Part shown: positions 33,110 to 45,315 of the stretch, one piece after another
How the letters are laid out: each line of letters opens with the position of its first letter
Position numbering within the stretch: the stretch's first letter is position 1
NCBI GenBank assembly: GCA_030280995.1
Contig: JASXTE010000007.1
Span: forward strand, 14,561,501-14,625,500
Length of the DNA: 64,000 nucleotides
Reading direction: 5' to 3'
Origin: Hemileia vastatrix
Lineage: Eukaryota; Basidiomycota; Pucciniomycetes; Pucciniales; Zaghouaniaceae
The notes under the pieces: model-generated
Seen by the model: the letters and a program-made list of their open reading frames with translations, nothing else
The model's database searches: none
What the model was told of the DNA's origin: nothing
Position numbers and translations under genes: made by a program

Positions 33110-33696
33110 GGAATTTGTTTAAAAAATTGAAATTGAGATATAAAAATTTCAAAAAAGGAGTTTTATATGTATTTATGAATACCTAAAGACAATTATATTG
33201 CTTACTTATAGGTATCAAATGAATTTTCTAAGTGCCAAAAGTCAAATATGCTTTTTAAGTGGTCACTTAATTTAACTAGTCTACAATATATAGCTGTGTA
33301 TTTATATTTAAAAAAGAACAACTGTTAGTAAGATTCTTTTTAAATATTAAATGAATATTACAAACCAATAGAAAGGGATTAAAAGTCCTGTTGAAAGAAA
33401 ACAATTAATCAGTCTAATTGGTTTATTATCTGCAAATTACACAAATTTAATTGGTCTATTGACAGACTCCCACTAATAACAATTCTATTATGTTAAATAA
33501 GTGGTAAAATTGTTGATTAAATATCACTATTTTATTATATAACAGGGCTTCTTTTTATTTTATCACAATATAAGTGACCCCAACCTGTTGTATTTATCCA
33601 AATATTTCTATAGGGATATTATTTATGTGTACCTTCTTTGTGAATTTTTACTTACTGGATTATAACCAACAGAACTCTTGAGGAAAGGCCCCCAAT
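33110..33696 (-). other. 2b 5' leader
   Basis: AT-rich leader like that of 2a. The primer-binding site reads TGGGGGCCTTTCC on the - strand two bases from the LTR (about 33682-33694). No gene. Confidence 0.75.
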
Positions 33697-36274
33697 TGTC
33701 AGGCTAAGATCAACTTAAAGTACGTGAACTAGCTTAAAAAGTCTGTGTATATAAGATTTATATGGTCGTATATGAATACTGTAAAATAAATCCAACAAAT
33801 AGTAAAATATAATCCAAAATAAAGGTCTCAGTAATATAATTCTCACTAGTATTATATATGGCTTACAATCTTTTTAGTTGGTAGAAATATAGATTTTAAT
33901 AATTCAGATACTATTCAAAAGACTTCTAAAAGTACTAATTGATTTGGTTATATGGTTTAAATTGTAATGATAAAGAATGTAGAAACAAGACCCAAAAACC
34001 TCCTCCTTTTATACACACTGAGTTCCCCAATGAATCCCTTGATTTACCAGTCCAATACACAGTTTATGACGCCTCCATCCAACTAATAGAAATGTCCATA
34101 AACATCCCCAGTGACCCATACCATCATTAGAAGAATAAAAACCGCCAAAATGCTGTAATAATAGGGAAAATCCATCAAAATTAAAGAATTAGTTAAAAAG
34201 AGAGTATATGCATATTATACATCAATATAAAAGACTAATGAGGGAATTTTTAAGGTTAATAATAGCTTAATAATAAGGGGGATTCACTGTAGAAATGATG
34301 GGGCTAATCCTGACATTATACTACGTGAAATTCCCATTCAAAAATGACCAAAATTGACTGAGAAACCACCTAGAAACCTAAAAAAGAGCATGAAATGTGG
34401 GGTAACTACATGCAATCTTTGGAAGGCGCTTGCATGGAAAAATCCTTGACTAATTTTAGGCAAATTTAAGTGTGGTGATGAAATAAGACGCCAAGAGTGA
34501 GTTTATTGATGAAATTAGTGCATATAAAGATGGTCAATGCATTATTAATTAAGCTAGGACACTAAATAAGCGCCTCTTCTCTATTTTAGCATGTTTCCCC
34601 ACAGTGGGCATAGAGTGTGGGGTAAATAAAGTGTGAAAAAGCTAAATTTGATAAAAATGAAGCTATTCACACGTTGTGGTCTTCCAACATTGGCAGGGGC
34701 CTTTGTTGTGCTGTTTGGTGCTGTTTGTGCATGTCTTAATTGACATTGGTTGAAGAATTAGGTGTTTTACTGGATTTATTACGTGAATATTTGGACTGCG
34801 GGTATGTTGGTACTACAATTGGATAGCCCTGGTTTTTCTTTATATTTCATGTCTTGGGGACATTTTCATATTCTAAGTTTTAAGGGGTTATTTCCTCATT
34901 TTTCATTATAAAAGATAGCTGTTTAATTTTATTTTTCACGTTTTATGGACTAACCTTAAGTCTTAGGGTTAAGTGCTTAGTATCATTAGATAGGGCTAAT
35001 TTGGCTCTACGTTTCATGTCACAATGTTGTCATAGCTTAATTTTGTGTTTTAAGCGTTTTAGCAGTTGTAGTGAATTTTTCTAAGTAGATTAGATGTTTT
35101 TATTGGTTTTCTGGCTTCAGGGAGGCGGGCCCCTTAAGGCGGCCCCTCCGACGTTGGGTTGCCCGCCTGCCTCTGTTTTAGAAGGTTGGGGAGCGCTTCT
35201 GGAGGGTTTTATTCAATTTGGCTGGTACAGGTGCCAAATGAGTTGCTGTGCATGGATGTTAGATGGATGGTCTGTGTGTATATACTGCATAAGACAGTTT
35301 GGGGCAACTTTAATTATCATACAACCATCTGGTAATTATATACTGTTTCTCACTCAGTTTTCACTGTTTTTGGGCCACAATTGGCTGTGTTGGTTGCAAG
35401 GTTAGTTCTTCATTTAACTCAACTTTAGCAACAGGTTTTCTCGTATAGTCTTGCAAGGTATATCAAGTATTATTGCTGTCTCTGGTGTGGATTTTCAGCC
35501 TACATCAAGTATCTTTGCTTTCTCTGGTGTTGACATTGGTCTACATTTCAGTTCTTTGGTCTGGTAGTCTTCCTGGGAACTACTTTCTTGGCTGACCAAG
35601 CAGTCAAGTGTGTGGAAAAAGGGGCTTTAGCAAACAGGACCCAAATTTACTGTAGCAGGTAAATCTCACTCTATTTTTCTAAAGGGACAGGGGATTTTCT
35701 CCCTAATTTTTCTCCAACTCCCTTGGTCAAGGCCTATAGCTAGTACTATAGGGTTGTCTACAATGGGAAAAAAGCAGGCAGTAAGTGGCCAGTACACAGA
35801 AGCCATTTCTGGCATAAAAAACACCTAATTTTAAAAGTGTTATTTTTATGCATTTAAGTAGCCAAATCAATAGTCCTAAATGAGACAAAGTGAACTGTCA
35901 AAGCGCAATTTTAATTTTCTCAAATTAATAGCGCATATAATCAACTTTTAAGTGAAATAAAGCGCATTTCCTATTTTTTTCATAAAACAATGAAAATAAC
36001 AGCTTTAAGTGTACTTAAAAATTATGTAGCCTTATAATTAAGGTTCTTAAGGTTACCCTTACATATCCCAAATTAATATTAAGTACATAAGACTTATGAA
36101 AGGTGAATATATGCGTGTATATAAGGTTTTATAATGGAATTTTTTGTGTATTTTCATAATTTTACTTATGTAGACTGTTTGTGTACTCTCATTTATTGTT
36201 CCCATGTAAAGTTCATGTGTTTAAAATAACTTATAAGTACTTTTTACTCAGTCCTGGGGATATACAGGCTGACA
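33697..36274 (-). repeat. 5' LTR of 2b, split by solo LTR 3s
   Basis: 33697-34674 and 35763-36274 together make about 1490 bp, the family 2 length, and align with the 2a and 2s LTRs. It ends TACAGGCTGACA at 36274. Confidence 0.9.
34675..35762 (+). mobile_element. Solo LTR 3s (family 3)
   Basis: A 1088-bp LTR in sense (+) orientation from TGTGGTCTTCC to GTCTACA, opposite to 3a and 3b. It splits the family 2 LTR between TTCACACGT and ATGGGAAAAAAG. The uninterrupted site reads TTCACACGGGAAAA in 2s. The duplication is imperfect (ACG against ATG), as CpG decay could explain. Confidence 0.88.
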
Positions 36275-36560
36275 TCACTGCAATCAGTAAGTAATTCAAA
36301 TTTTTGATCATCTAAATAATAATGAAGCTTTTCTAAAGCCAGACAACTGCTAAGCACTCTAATTGAGTGGAACCATATTTCAATTCACTTTTTCTTAAGT
36401 TTCTTGAAATATAACACATTACTACTTCTGAAACTTTTTCATTAAAAATTTGTTTTTGATGAAGAGCAGCTCCAAGTCCAATAAAACTTGCATCTGTATA
36501 AAGAACAAAAGGCTTATTAAAATCTTGAAGGGCAAGGATTGAAGCTGACATTAAACATCT
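36275..36560 (-). pseudogene. pol: 1b RNase H fragment
   Basis: 36333-36551 reads FVLYTDASFIGLGAALHQKQ, CYISRNLRKSELKYGSTQLE and CLAVVW, then a stop in place of the next residues. It is cut at VTDC by the 2b border. The family 1 copy 1a is continuous here. Confidence 0.9.
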
Positions 36561-36562
36561 TT

Positions 36563-37430
36563 TTAATGTATCAAAAGCTCTTTGACTGTCCTCATTCCAT
36601 ATATATTGGCCACATCTTTTCTTGTTAGCTTGGTAAGTGGTAAGGCTATGACTTGATAATTTTTTATGTATTGTCTATAGTAGCCACACATTCCCAAAAA
36701 ACTCTGTATATATTTTAAAGAAGTTGGTGCTGACACATTTTGGATAGCAGCAAATTTTCCTTGGTCCACACAGATCTGTAAGCCAGATACAATATAACCC
36801 AGGAATTTCAAGGATTGAAACCCAAATTTCACTTTTTTAAGGATAAAGTCATGTTAATTTCATCAATTTTCTGGAAGACTCTATTTAAGTGTTGTATATG
36901 TTCATCAAAAGTTTTAGAAAAAACTATGATATCATCAATATAAACCATTAACCAACCTTCAATTATTTCCTAATGAAATGTGTTATCGATTACTTTTTGG
37001 AATACTGAAGGGGAATTTTTAGGGGCAAAAAGCATCCTAACATATTCGTAAATTCCCATATGGTTTGCAATTAGCAAAAATTTTTGGGAAGACTGTTCCA
37101 GAGGTATTTGATGATAACCCTTATTACCATCCAGACAGCTTATGAATTTTGCAAATTGTAAGGTAGCATGTATAGAGCTAATTCTGGGTAATGGGTAAAT
37201 ATCATCCACAGTATAAGTATTTAATGCTCTATATTCTCCACAAAGTCTAGCTTTATCTTTTTCATAAGAGATTAAAACTGGAGAGATGACACAATATTTG
37301 GGTTTAAAATCTACCTTTTCAATTATATTCATTCTCAATAAAGTTAAGATATTATCTTCTATATCTTTTCTCTTTGTGGGAGAAGCAGGGTAAGGTTTTT
37401 TCTTTAGGCTAGGAGGTATTTCATCCAAAT
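36563..37430 (-). pseudogene. pol: 1b reverse transcriptase
   Basis: 36970-37428 holds the fingers and palm (KKKPYPASPTKRKDIEDNI, DKARLCGEYRALNTYTVDD, GNKGYHQIPLEQSSQKFL, MLFAPKNSPSVFQKV). The palm goes on after a stop near 36970 with VYIDD (about 36930-36945). 36563-36832 is thumb (FLGMCGYYRQYIKNYQ). There are several shifts. Confidence 0.9.
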
Positions 37431-37431
37431 T

Positions 37432-37994
37432 TCAGGATAGAGAAATTTTCATTTCATATTTAACAAAGCCCAAGACATGGGAACCATGAGCAAAAGCCAT
37501 TGGGAAATATGTTATTATGGCTACTATTGAATCAGTTAATTGATCACCAAATGAAGCTCTTTCAATTTCAGACAATAAGACATTCATTTTCTCTGTTTGT
37601 CTACCTTTGAATTGGATCAAAGAATGACAAGATTTTAATAAGGGTGCAGAATGCTTTTTAGAAGAAAAAATTTATAATTTTCTTATCCCATTCATTCCCA
37701 AAGTAAAGCAATTGTTTTCAGGATCCAAATTAATTCCAAACATGGTTAAAATGTCATTTCCCATGATAACCCAATTGCTTGAATTGTCATTTTTCATCAC
37801 AAAAAATTCAAAAAAAGCTCTGACAAAACCACCATTATATTTCAAGAATAAAGTGGTTTTGTATTTGCCAATGGGACATAAAACAGAACCATAACCTTTC
37901 CATTTTTCAGATGATATAGGTAATGATTTGAATTGATAATCCTTATCTACAGAAGCAGGTGCTTTTTCAGACACTACACTTCCTCCAGCACCAG
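37432..37994 (-). pseudogene. pol: 1b protease core and linker
   Basis: 37672-37974 reads SEKAPASVDKDY, KWKGYGSVLCPIGKYKT and NWVIMGNDILTMFGINL, the retropepsin core of the family. 37432-37620 is linker. It is split from the DSG loop by element 1c after AGGS (37989). Confidence 0.87.
37990..37994. repeat. Target duplication of 1c, left (ACCAG)
   Basis: ACCAG directly precedes the 1c LTR; the same five bases follow the other LTR at 47706-47710. Confidence 0.9.
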
Positions 37995-38798
37995 TGTTGA
38001 TGGTTCTCTTGGTTTAGAAAGTAGAACTGGAGGTCCTATGAGGGTTTGAAGAGTTTTATTGGGCTCTCAAAGATGTGGTACATATTTCTTTTAAGTCTTA
38101 AAGCTTATACTAAAATAATAAGAGGTAGATCAAATTATTATTATCATTTATAGATTAGGAGTACAGGATTGTAACTACTAAAATGAAAAAGAATAGTAAT
38201 AAATGTTGTAAATAATAATGTGTAAGATATGTAAGTAAGTAAGGAATGAGATGAAAAGTACAAAAAGTGAGGGCCTTTTATAGGCAAAAATACAAGAAAT
38301 AAACACACAGAGATAAAACCACCTAATACAAAGGTGTGAGAAGAAAAATGAATGGAAAAAGAAAGTGATATGAAATAAATAAAAATAAATTAATTGGTAC
38401 GTCAACAAGGGTATCATTCCAATTTGCAATAAAATAAGAGTTCCCTTGGACAGTCACAATTAATACAACATATTTTATTCAAATATATTGATTTCATGGA
38501 AATCCAATTCTCTCAGAAAAAGTATTTGATAATTTTAAGAATTTTATTGAATTTTATTACTATTTTTATTCCCAATCAGCTGTAGTATTGAGCCAGTGTT
38601 AGGGAGTAAATATTTATGGGAAAATTACTTAAATATATTAATTATTTTTATTACTTTATATACTTAGCTAATTAATTGTAAGAAATACATAAGTAAGTAA
38701 AAACTAATTAATTATTAATAAGTATTAAAAAATGTGTAGCTTTATCTCAGTAAAATAATTAATTATTTTACTGGATAAGTCTAGTAGCCTGGCTGACA
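37995..38798 (-). repeat. 3' LTR of 1c
   Basis: From TGTTGATGG to TAGCCTGGCTGACA. It carries a TATAAAAGG box on the - strand near 38274-38284. The next bases on the right (- strand TTTAGAGTGAGGGATG) are the polypurine tract. Confidence 0.92.
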
Positions 38799-38835
38799 CA
38801 TCCCTCACTCTAAAAAAACAATAAAAAAAATGCAA

Positions 38836-40140
38836 TTATTTTTTCTTTTTATACTTTTTTAATAGAGTAGGAAGTTTAGATATCTCCTTTCCAGGTATCC
38901 AAGAATCATATTCAGATGATTTCTTCTTGAATCTCAATAAGTATTCTATACCTTTTTCAGCAGTGACTATTCTGTCATTCAGAATCTTTTCAATTTCTGC
39001 TGTTTCAGTGATTTCATTTGGGGTTTTCTTTGGTCTTCCCCTCCTTTTTGGAAATAAATCACTATTGGATGTGTAAGGTTTCAGAAGAGATATTGGAAAA
39101 ACAGGATGTTTTCTGTCATATGGAGAATAAATAATAACTTCAACTGCATTATCTCCAATCATTCTTCTGAAAACAAATGGACCAACAAATAAGTATTTCA
39201 ATTTTTTTTTACCTTGTAAATTGAAGTGGACTGTATAAATCAACACTTCATCACCCTTTTTAAAAGTGTTTTCTTTATGGGATTTGTCCCTTCTCTTCTT
39301 CTTATATTCAAATGATTTTTAAATACATTTTTGAGCATGAATTCTTCAAAGTTGTTGCATTTGAAGAAAAGATTTTACACCAGGATGTAAATCCAATTTA
39401 GGTATTTTGTTATTGAGAATTTGGGCAGGAGTATTTGGAACATATCCAAGCCAGAGCTCAAAAGTCTTTCTTTGAGTAACAGAATGAACAGTGCTATTAT
39501 AAGCAAATTCCAACTCAGGAAGTAAGGTAACCCAATCATGAGTAAATCTGTCATTATCTTTATATTCAAGGCCAGAGGCACAATACCTTCTTATCATGTC
39601 CTCTAAAGTCTGAATCATTCTTTCTGCTAATCCATCAGTTTGAGGGTGATGGGCAGTAGAAAGTTTCAGATCACAACCACAAAAATCCATCAGAGACATT
39701 CAAAATTTAGAAGTAAATTTAGGGTCTCTGTCAGAGATTACGGCTTTATGAAAACCAGCAGTATTAAACATATGAGACCACCATAAGAAAGCTAATTCTT
39801 TAGTGGAAACATCCTTGTGAGTAGGGATAAATTTACACATTTTAGTGAATCTGTCCACAATAAACCAACAAGAGTTATAGCTATCTTTTCCCGAAATAGT
39901 TAATCCTGTTACAAAATACATGTTTATTACCTTCCATGGTGCATCAGGAGGTTCACAATGTTGCATTGATCCAGCTCTCTTACCAGTCAATGTTTTTAAT
40001 TTTTGGAAAGAATCACAAGATTCAACATATACTTTTGTGTCTTCAGACATATTAACCCACCAAGCAGTGTTCTTAATTCTGGTCATTGTTTTATCAAGAT
40101 CAAAATGTCCAGCTAATATGTCATCATGAAAAATTTTCAA
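38836..40140 (-). pseudogene. int: 1c integrase with AT-hook and chromodomain-like tail
   Basis: Three open pieces: 39700-40140 (FHDDILAGHFD, CDSFQKLK with Cys2 to Phe, catalytic D in INMYFVTGL changed to Tyr, ISDRDPKF), 39346-39699 (TDGLAERMI, FAYNSTVHSV) and 38836-39246 (GPFVFRRM, HPVFPISLLKPY, KRRGRPKK, EIEKILNDRI, YDSWIPGKE). Loss of the HHCC Cys and the first catalytic Asp shows decay apart from the frame breaks. Confidence 0.9.
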
Positions 40141-41030
40141 AATGATTTATTTCATAGAAAGAGGAATAACAATAACATTACTCAACTCTCTTCTTTAATA
40201 TAGATATCCTTCATCTATAGAAAATTTACATTTTTCCAAAGCCTTCTGGTACTTTGGTGGAAGGTTTTAATTAATGCTTGTATTGAAGCATTCTTTGGAT
40301 CATTTAAGATGGTGCATAGCTTTTTTAATTCAGTTTCCTTATCATATGAATCCAAAATAAGCTGTAATAGCTCTTCCTCCATATCCACCACATATATCCC
40401 ATGAATATGATTAATTTTATCCTCAGGATCATAAGCAGGATTAGAGTCATCATTTGGTGAAGGTAAACTTGATAACATGCCACATTTGGGTGAACAATAC
40501 CAGCCCTATGAATAATTGTCATTCTCCCTCTGTATTCCTGAACAGCTAACTGCCATCTGAATGTATGTCTGTTAGGTGTTTTCAAGTTTAAAAGGGACTT
40601 AACTGCACTGCAGTCAGTGACAAGTCCAAATTTCTTGTCATCTAGGGAATAATGTAGCTTCTCCAGAGCCCACACTACAGCTAAACATTCAAGTTGAGTA
40701 GCACCATATTTCAATTTACTGTTTCTCAAGGTTCTTGAAATATAACAAATTACTACTTCTGATACTTTATCATTTATCACTTGTTTTTGATGGAGGGAAG
40801 TGCCAAGACCAATAAAACTGGCATCAGTGTACAAAAAAAATGGTTGGTTAAAGTCAGTTAAAGCAAGAATAGGTGCTGACATCAAAAAGTGTTTCATAGT
40901 GTCAAAGGCTCTTTGTCTTTCACTATTACAGACAATAGTAACATCTTTTCTAGTTAATTGGGTAAGGGGTAAAGCTATGACTTGGTAATTTTTAATATAC
41001 TTTCTATAGTATCCACACATTCCCAAAAAA
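40141..41030 (-). pseudogene. pol: 1c RNase H and connection
   Basis: 40325-41026 reads MGMCGYYRKYIKNYQ, FLYTDASFIGLGTSLHQKQ, ECLAVVWALEK, VTDCSAVKSLL and HRAGIVHPNV. 40215-40478 is the tail toward integrase. There is a frameshift near 40470 and stops near 40200. Confidence 0.9.
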
Positions 41031-41748
41031 TCTGTAGCTCTCTAACTGTAGTAGGAGCCTTCACCTGTTGTATTGCTGCCACTTTGATTTGGTCAACACA
41101 TATCTGTAAGCCTGAAACAACATGACAAAGAACTGTTAAAGAATGGAAAACAAATTTAAATTTCTTCAAAGAAAGTGTCATATTTATTTCATCCATTTTC
41201 TGGAACACTTTAAACAGGTGTTTGAGATGGTCCTTAAATGTTTTGAGAATATAATGATATTTCAAAAGAGCAGAGATATTGTCTTTAATATCTTTTCTCT
41301 TTGTGGGAGAAGCAGGATAAGGCTTCTTCTTTAAACTAGGTGGTATATCAGTTAATGGACAAGACAATGAAAGTTTCATTTCTTCTTCAACTAATCCCAG
41401 TTCATGTGACCCATGAGTTTAGGCCATAGGAAAAGACTTTATTAAGTTAATGATGGAATCTTTATCCTCACCAGAAAGTTGTTCTCCAAAAGAGGCATTG
41501 TCAATTTCAGACACAAGGGCATGCATTTCTTTTGAAGATCTTCCTTTATATTGAACCATAGAATTACATGTGTTCAATTGTGGTTTTACTAATCTTTTAG
41601 GGGAGGATATCTTGAATTTTCTCTTCCCATTTATCCCCATTGTGAAACATTGGTTTGAGCGATCCAATTTTATGCCATACTTGGTTAAAATATCATTCAC
41701 CACAATAAACCAACTGCTTAAGTTATCATTTTTCATTAAAAAAATCAC
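40975..41748 (-). pseudogene. pol: 1c protease end and RT with internal deletion
   Basis: Reads the protease core end (NDILTKYGIKLD), linker, KKKPYPASPTKRKDIKDNI, and then jumps at about 41250 from SALLK to KTFKDHLKHLFKVFQK. Compared with 1a about 390 bp are missing, including DYRALN, GNKGYHQ, the FGPKNAPSVFQ motif and YIDD. This copy cannot make an active RT. Confidence 0.9.
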
Positions 41749-42811
41749 AAATAGCTCTTACAAAACCATGGTTATATTTAAAAAACACTGTGGCTTTGTA
41801 TTTACCAATGGGGGACAAAACAGAGCCATAACCTCTCCAGTTTTCAGGAATGATAGGCATAAGTTTTGATTTATAGTCTTGATCCACTGAAGCAAGTGCT
41901 CTTTCAGATACTACACTTCCTCCAGCTCCAGAATCCAGAACAACATCAATGATGGTTCCATTAATCAAGACTGGTGCCTTTAGAGGGGCAAGAACAATTG
42001 AGCTATCCTCAATGTTCTTTATGATCTCAGCATCCTCAACTGTAGATAAAGCATTATTATAAATATCAATAGTATTTAAATAATGAATATCCTCTTCCAG
42101 AATCAAGATTTCTTGTTGAGATTCATATGAAATATTGCTGGCACAATCACTTGAAGTATCATCCAGTGCTACTGTGTCATCAGCATGCTCCTCTGTTTGT
42201 TCCACAAGATTTATCTTCTTGTCATAAACATGGCCCTTCTTCCAAGACTTGTTGCACTTGAAGTAAGTGTTTGTTGCATACTTCTTTGGTGCAACAGGGG
42301 CAGAAGGTTTACCAAACTTTTCCAGAGGTTTCTGTTGGTAATTGAAGGGTTTATTCAAAGTGGATCTAGGAATGAATCTTCTTGCCTCATACTTGTTGTC
42401 TAGAAGAATCTCATTACAAGTATTGATGAAAGAAGAAGGTTCTCTGGTGAACTCAGTCCTAGCCACAATCAAGTCTCTCAAAGACATTGGTAATTTATAA
42501 AGGATCCTGTCCTTCCATAACTCAAACTCCATTTTTTGGTCCAAAGCTCTCAAGATTATTACAAGTTTCATTAAGAACTCAATAGGTTTATCAGTAGAAG
42601 AACTATATCTAGTTTCCTCATACTGCCTTTGTTGAGCCATCCGAAACTTGGAGCCTTCAAATTGTGCTTTAATTAATTTTTTCCAAGCCTCCCATGAGTA
42701 ATCATTCTCATCCAGGAGGACAGATTCATAACACATTAGGGCTACATTGGCAAATAAAGAAATTAACTTAGACACAATTTCCTCATCTGGAAGTTTGTAA
42801 GAGTTTTTCAA
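41726..42811 (-). pseudogene. gag: 1c gag C-terminal half and protease
   Basis: A 361-residue open section: capsid (NVALMCYESVLLDENDY, QFEGSKFRMAQQRQYEETRY, EFTREPSSFINTCNEILLDN), knuckle with changes (NTYFKCNKSWKKGHVYDKK: first Cys to Tyr, last Cys to Tyr), acidic spacer, then the protease VVLDSGAGGSVVSERAL. Confidence 0.9.
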
Positions 42812-43778
42812 GTTATCAATTCTGCAAATGAATTGCTGACAATCAAAAGAAGAATCACAATCAAATGTTGGATACTGGTCAAGTTTTGGCTAATTCTTTT
42901 GATTTGAAGGAGTCTCCTTAGTACTAGCTTGTTTCTGAGTCAGAAGCAGCTGTAACTTCTACAATTGTGCAGCAATCTCATTGTTTACTCCCTCTGTTGA
43001 AGATCCTGGTGCATCATCAATTTTTGATGGAAACTCAGTGGTATCAACAGGTATTTCTGGAACTAATTTTACTTTAGATGAACTAGCCACAGGTAACCTT
43101 AGAGAATCCTGCACCATATGTTCCTTCAAAGAAATGTCAGAATATTTTTGATCATTAAAAAATGAGTTCAATTTCTCTTCAATGGTTGTTAGTCTGGTTT
43201 TCACTCTTGGAAGACAAGATAAAATCTCATTGATTGTTGCAAAAGATAACTTATTTTTATTTTGAAAAGATGAATAATGATCATTCAATCTTTTCAGATT
43301 CATCTTATCTATCTAGAGCTCCTGGAAATAGATAGACACAGTATTTTGTAATTTAGAAAAATCATTTTTAATATTTTGCCATAAAGCAACCTTCTTTTCA
43401 TGAGTTGATTTATAATTAAACAAATCATCAGAAACTCTCTGCAATTCACTTCTAAATGATTGATAACCCTGTTCAGTTAACAAACTATTAAACTTTTGAG
43501 TTAATTGCATATTGTTCATAATATGATTTTGCTTTGCAATAATATATCTCAAATACTCATCATTAATTTTTGCTGCATCTGGAGTGTTTCTCAATAAGGA
43601 AACAGAGTAGCTTTCCAGATTCTCATAAAACTCAGGATCAAGTGTTTCATCAATAACAGCATATCAGGATTTATCATTGAAGTAGCAATTAAAACTAAAG
43701 GATTAGATACATGAGTGATTTGTCTACTACTCTCAGCCCCTACTGATCTCAAAGTTTCATCTCCTCTTCCAAAATTAC
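42812..43778 (-). pseudogene. gag: 1c ORF2, gag N-terminal coiled coil, broken
   Basis: Pieces 43591-43778, 43313-43594 and 42959-43303 read coiled-coil and Ser-rich sequence; 42812-42958 should hold the capsid start (KLDQYPTFD-like residues around 42880) but has stops. The divergence from 1a is larger here than in pol. Confidence 0.75.
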
Positions 43779-43836
43779 CTGAAGGAACAGAATCAGCTAC
43801 ATGAAATGGTACTTGAGAATCAATAGAGGGGCTTAC
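43779..43836 (-). other. 58-nt GT-AG intron-like segment (1c)
   Basis: From GTAAGCCCCTC to TCCTTCAG on the - strand, then GTAATT. Sequence inside differs strongly from 1a, yet the length is the same. Confidence 0.65.
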
Positions 43837-44448
43837 CAAGGTTTTCTGGGAAAGATCATATTGTTTTTTCATTTTCTGCCTCCTTGATAAGGGTGAGGAG
43901 GTGTGGGGTTGAATTGGCTGGGTCTTGATGGACCTGCTTGAGGCAATTGAGTGTGTTGATTTTGAGACAGGTAATCCCACTGAGTGTTCAGCCAATCCCA
44001 CTGCCATTTGGATACTTCCACCCTCTCTGTCTGCTGGGGAGCCAATTGTTGAAGATCCCTGGGGGGAGGAGGTCTCCTCTTCTCTTGAAGAAAAGCATCT
44101 CTTCTTCTTACCTTTTCTTCTAGAGCATCTACTCTTGACCTCAATTTCAAGTTTTCTGTCCTCAATTCTTTTATGTGGGTTGAAAGGTTCTTTACTTGTT
44201 GAGGCAGTGGCATCTATATTATTTTGAAGTCTTTTGGAAGTCCTTCTGGGGGGTTGACTAAAGGTTTCTGTTCCTGAGTTGTCTCTACCAGAATTTCTAC
44301 TTCCTCCATTTCCACATCCTGATTAGGTCAATGATTGATTAATTTGAGATAATTTTTTAGTTAAAGGAGAACTCACAGAAGTAGCCTCATCATAATCAAT
44401 TAAATCCAATTCCTCTTCACGTGCAGAAGAAACACCTTGATCAGTCAT
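43833..44448 (-). pseudogene. 1c ORF1: spliced coiled-coil protein
   Basis: Exon 1 is 44377-44448 (24 acidic codons from MTDQGVSS), intron 44319-44376 (58 nt, GTGAGT to AATCAG), exon 2 from D-V-E-M-E. Unspliced reading hits a stop inside the intron, so splicing is needed. Exon 2 has MPLPQQVKNLSTHIKEL, SKWQWDWLNTQWDYL and HPYQGGRK, then a TGA at 43869 before the usual Trp-TAA at 43833-43838. Confidence 0.75.
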
Positions 44449-45315
44449 TTTTTAAATTGTATAAACTGAAATGAGGGAGGGAAACAATAAGATGAATTAG
44501 TTTTTTATTTTTTATTTTTATTTAAAAGAAAAATAATAATAAAAAAGAATTAAAAAAATCCTTCAGGATAAAAATCAACTAAAATAATAATCAATTATTT
44601 TATTAATTCAAAACAATTTAATAACCAGGATTATAAAATAATCAACTGAAGAAATAAATTTAAATTTTTATTAACAAATTTATGATAATTATTATCAGCA
44701 TTTTAAATCAACTGAAAAAAAAATTAATTACCAGAACTTAATGTCAACTGAAATAATTAAATATGAATTTTATTTTTATTAATTAAAAAAAATTTATTGT
44801 CAGGATAATTTGTCAACTGGAACAAATAAAATTTAATTTATCATGACAAAATTCAACTGAAAATTATAATAATTAATTTTTTTTAATATAATTTTATTAC
44901 CTCCAGGACTAAGAAAACAATTGCTCTATCTTTGTCAAATAGGAAAAAAAAAATAAACAAATAAAAAAAAGGAATTCCAATTTACTAGACACCTCCCTCT
45001 GTAAAATTAGCAAATTAATGCCACTTACAGAGTTCTGAGTAAAAGGAAATTCTTAGAGAATGAAGAGTGAAAAGTGACCCACAAATAGTAATTACAATAA
45101 TTACCACAAAAATATATGAATTTAGTCAATATATGAACCTAAGTTTTGGAGTGCGGTTTGATTCCCATTTGCAGCAAAAAAATAAGTCATGTGATATATG
45201 ACATTTGTTGTTTTTGTCATCCACTCGTCATTATAGGTACCTCGATGGCAATGGTCCCCACGGTCTCTGGCCTCAATTAACAATGCACTGTCGACGATTC
45301 AAAAGGGTCCCCAAC
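44449..45315 (-). other. 1c 5' leader with primer-binding site
   Basis: AT-rich leader with no gene. Next to the LTR the - strand reads TGGGGACCCTTTTGAATCG (about 45295-45313), the primer-binding site, longer than in 1a. Confidence 0.75.

Larger units (their letters stand above)
30926..36274 (-). mobile_element. Element 2b, family 2 copy reduced to gag and 5' LTR
   Basis: Holds the knuckle end of gag at 30926, the rest of gag to 33109, the leader, and a 5' LTR (33697-36274, split by 3s). Protease, RT, RNase H, integrase and a proper 3' LTR are missing. On the right it abuts RNase H of 1b (TCACTGCAATCAG). Confidence 0.85.

Noticed and set aside
34670..35770. A clean target duplication for solo LTR 3s
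   Set aside because: Left ACGT and right ATGG do not match well; only an imperfect ACG/ATG can be proposed.
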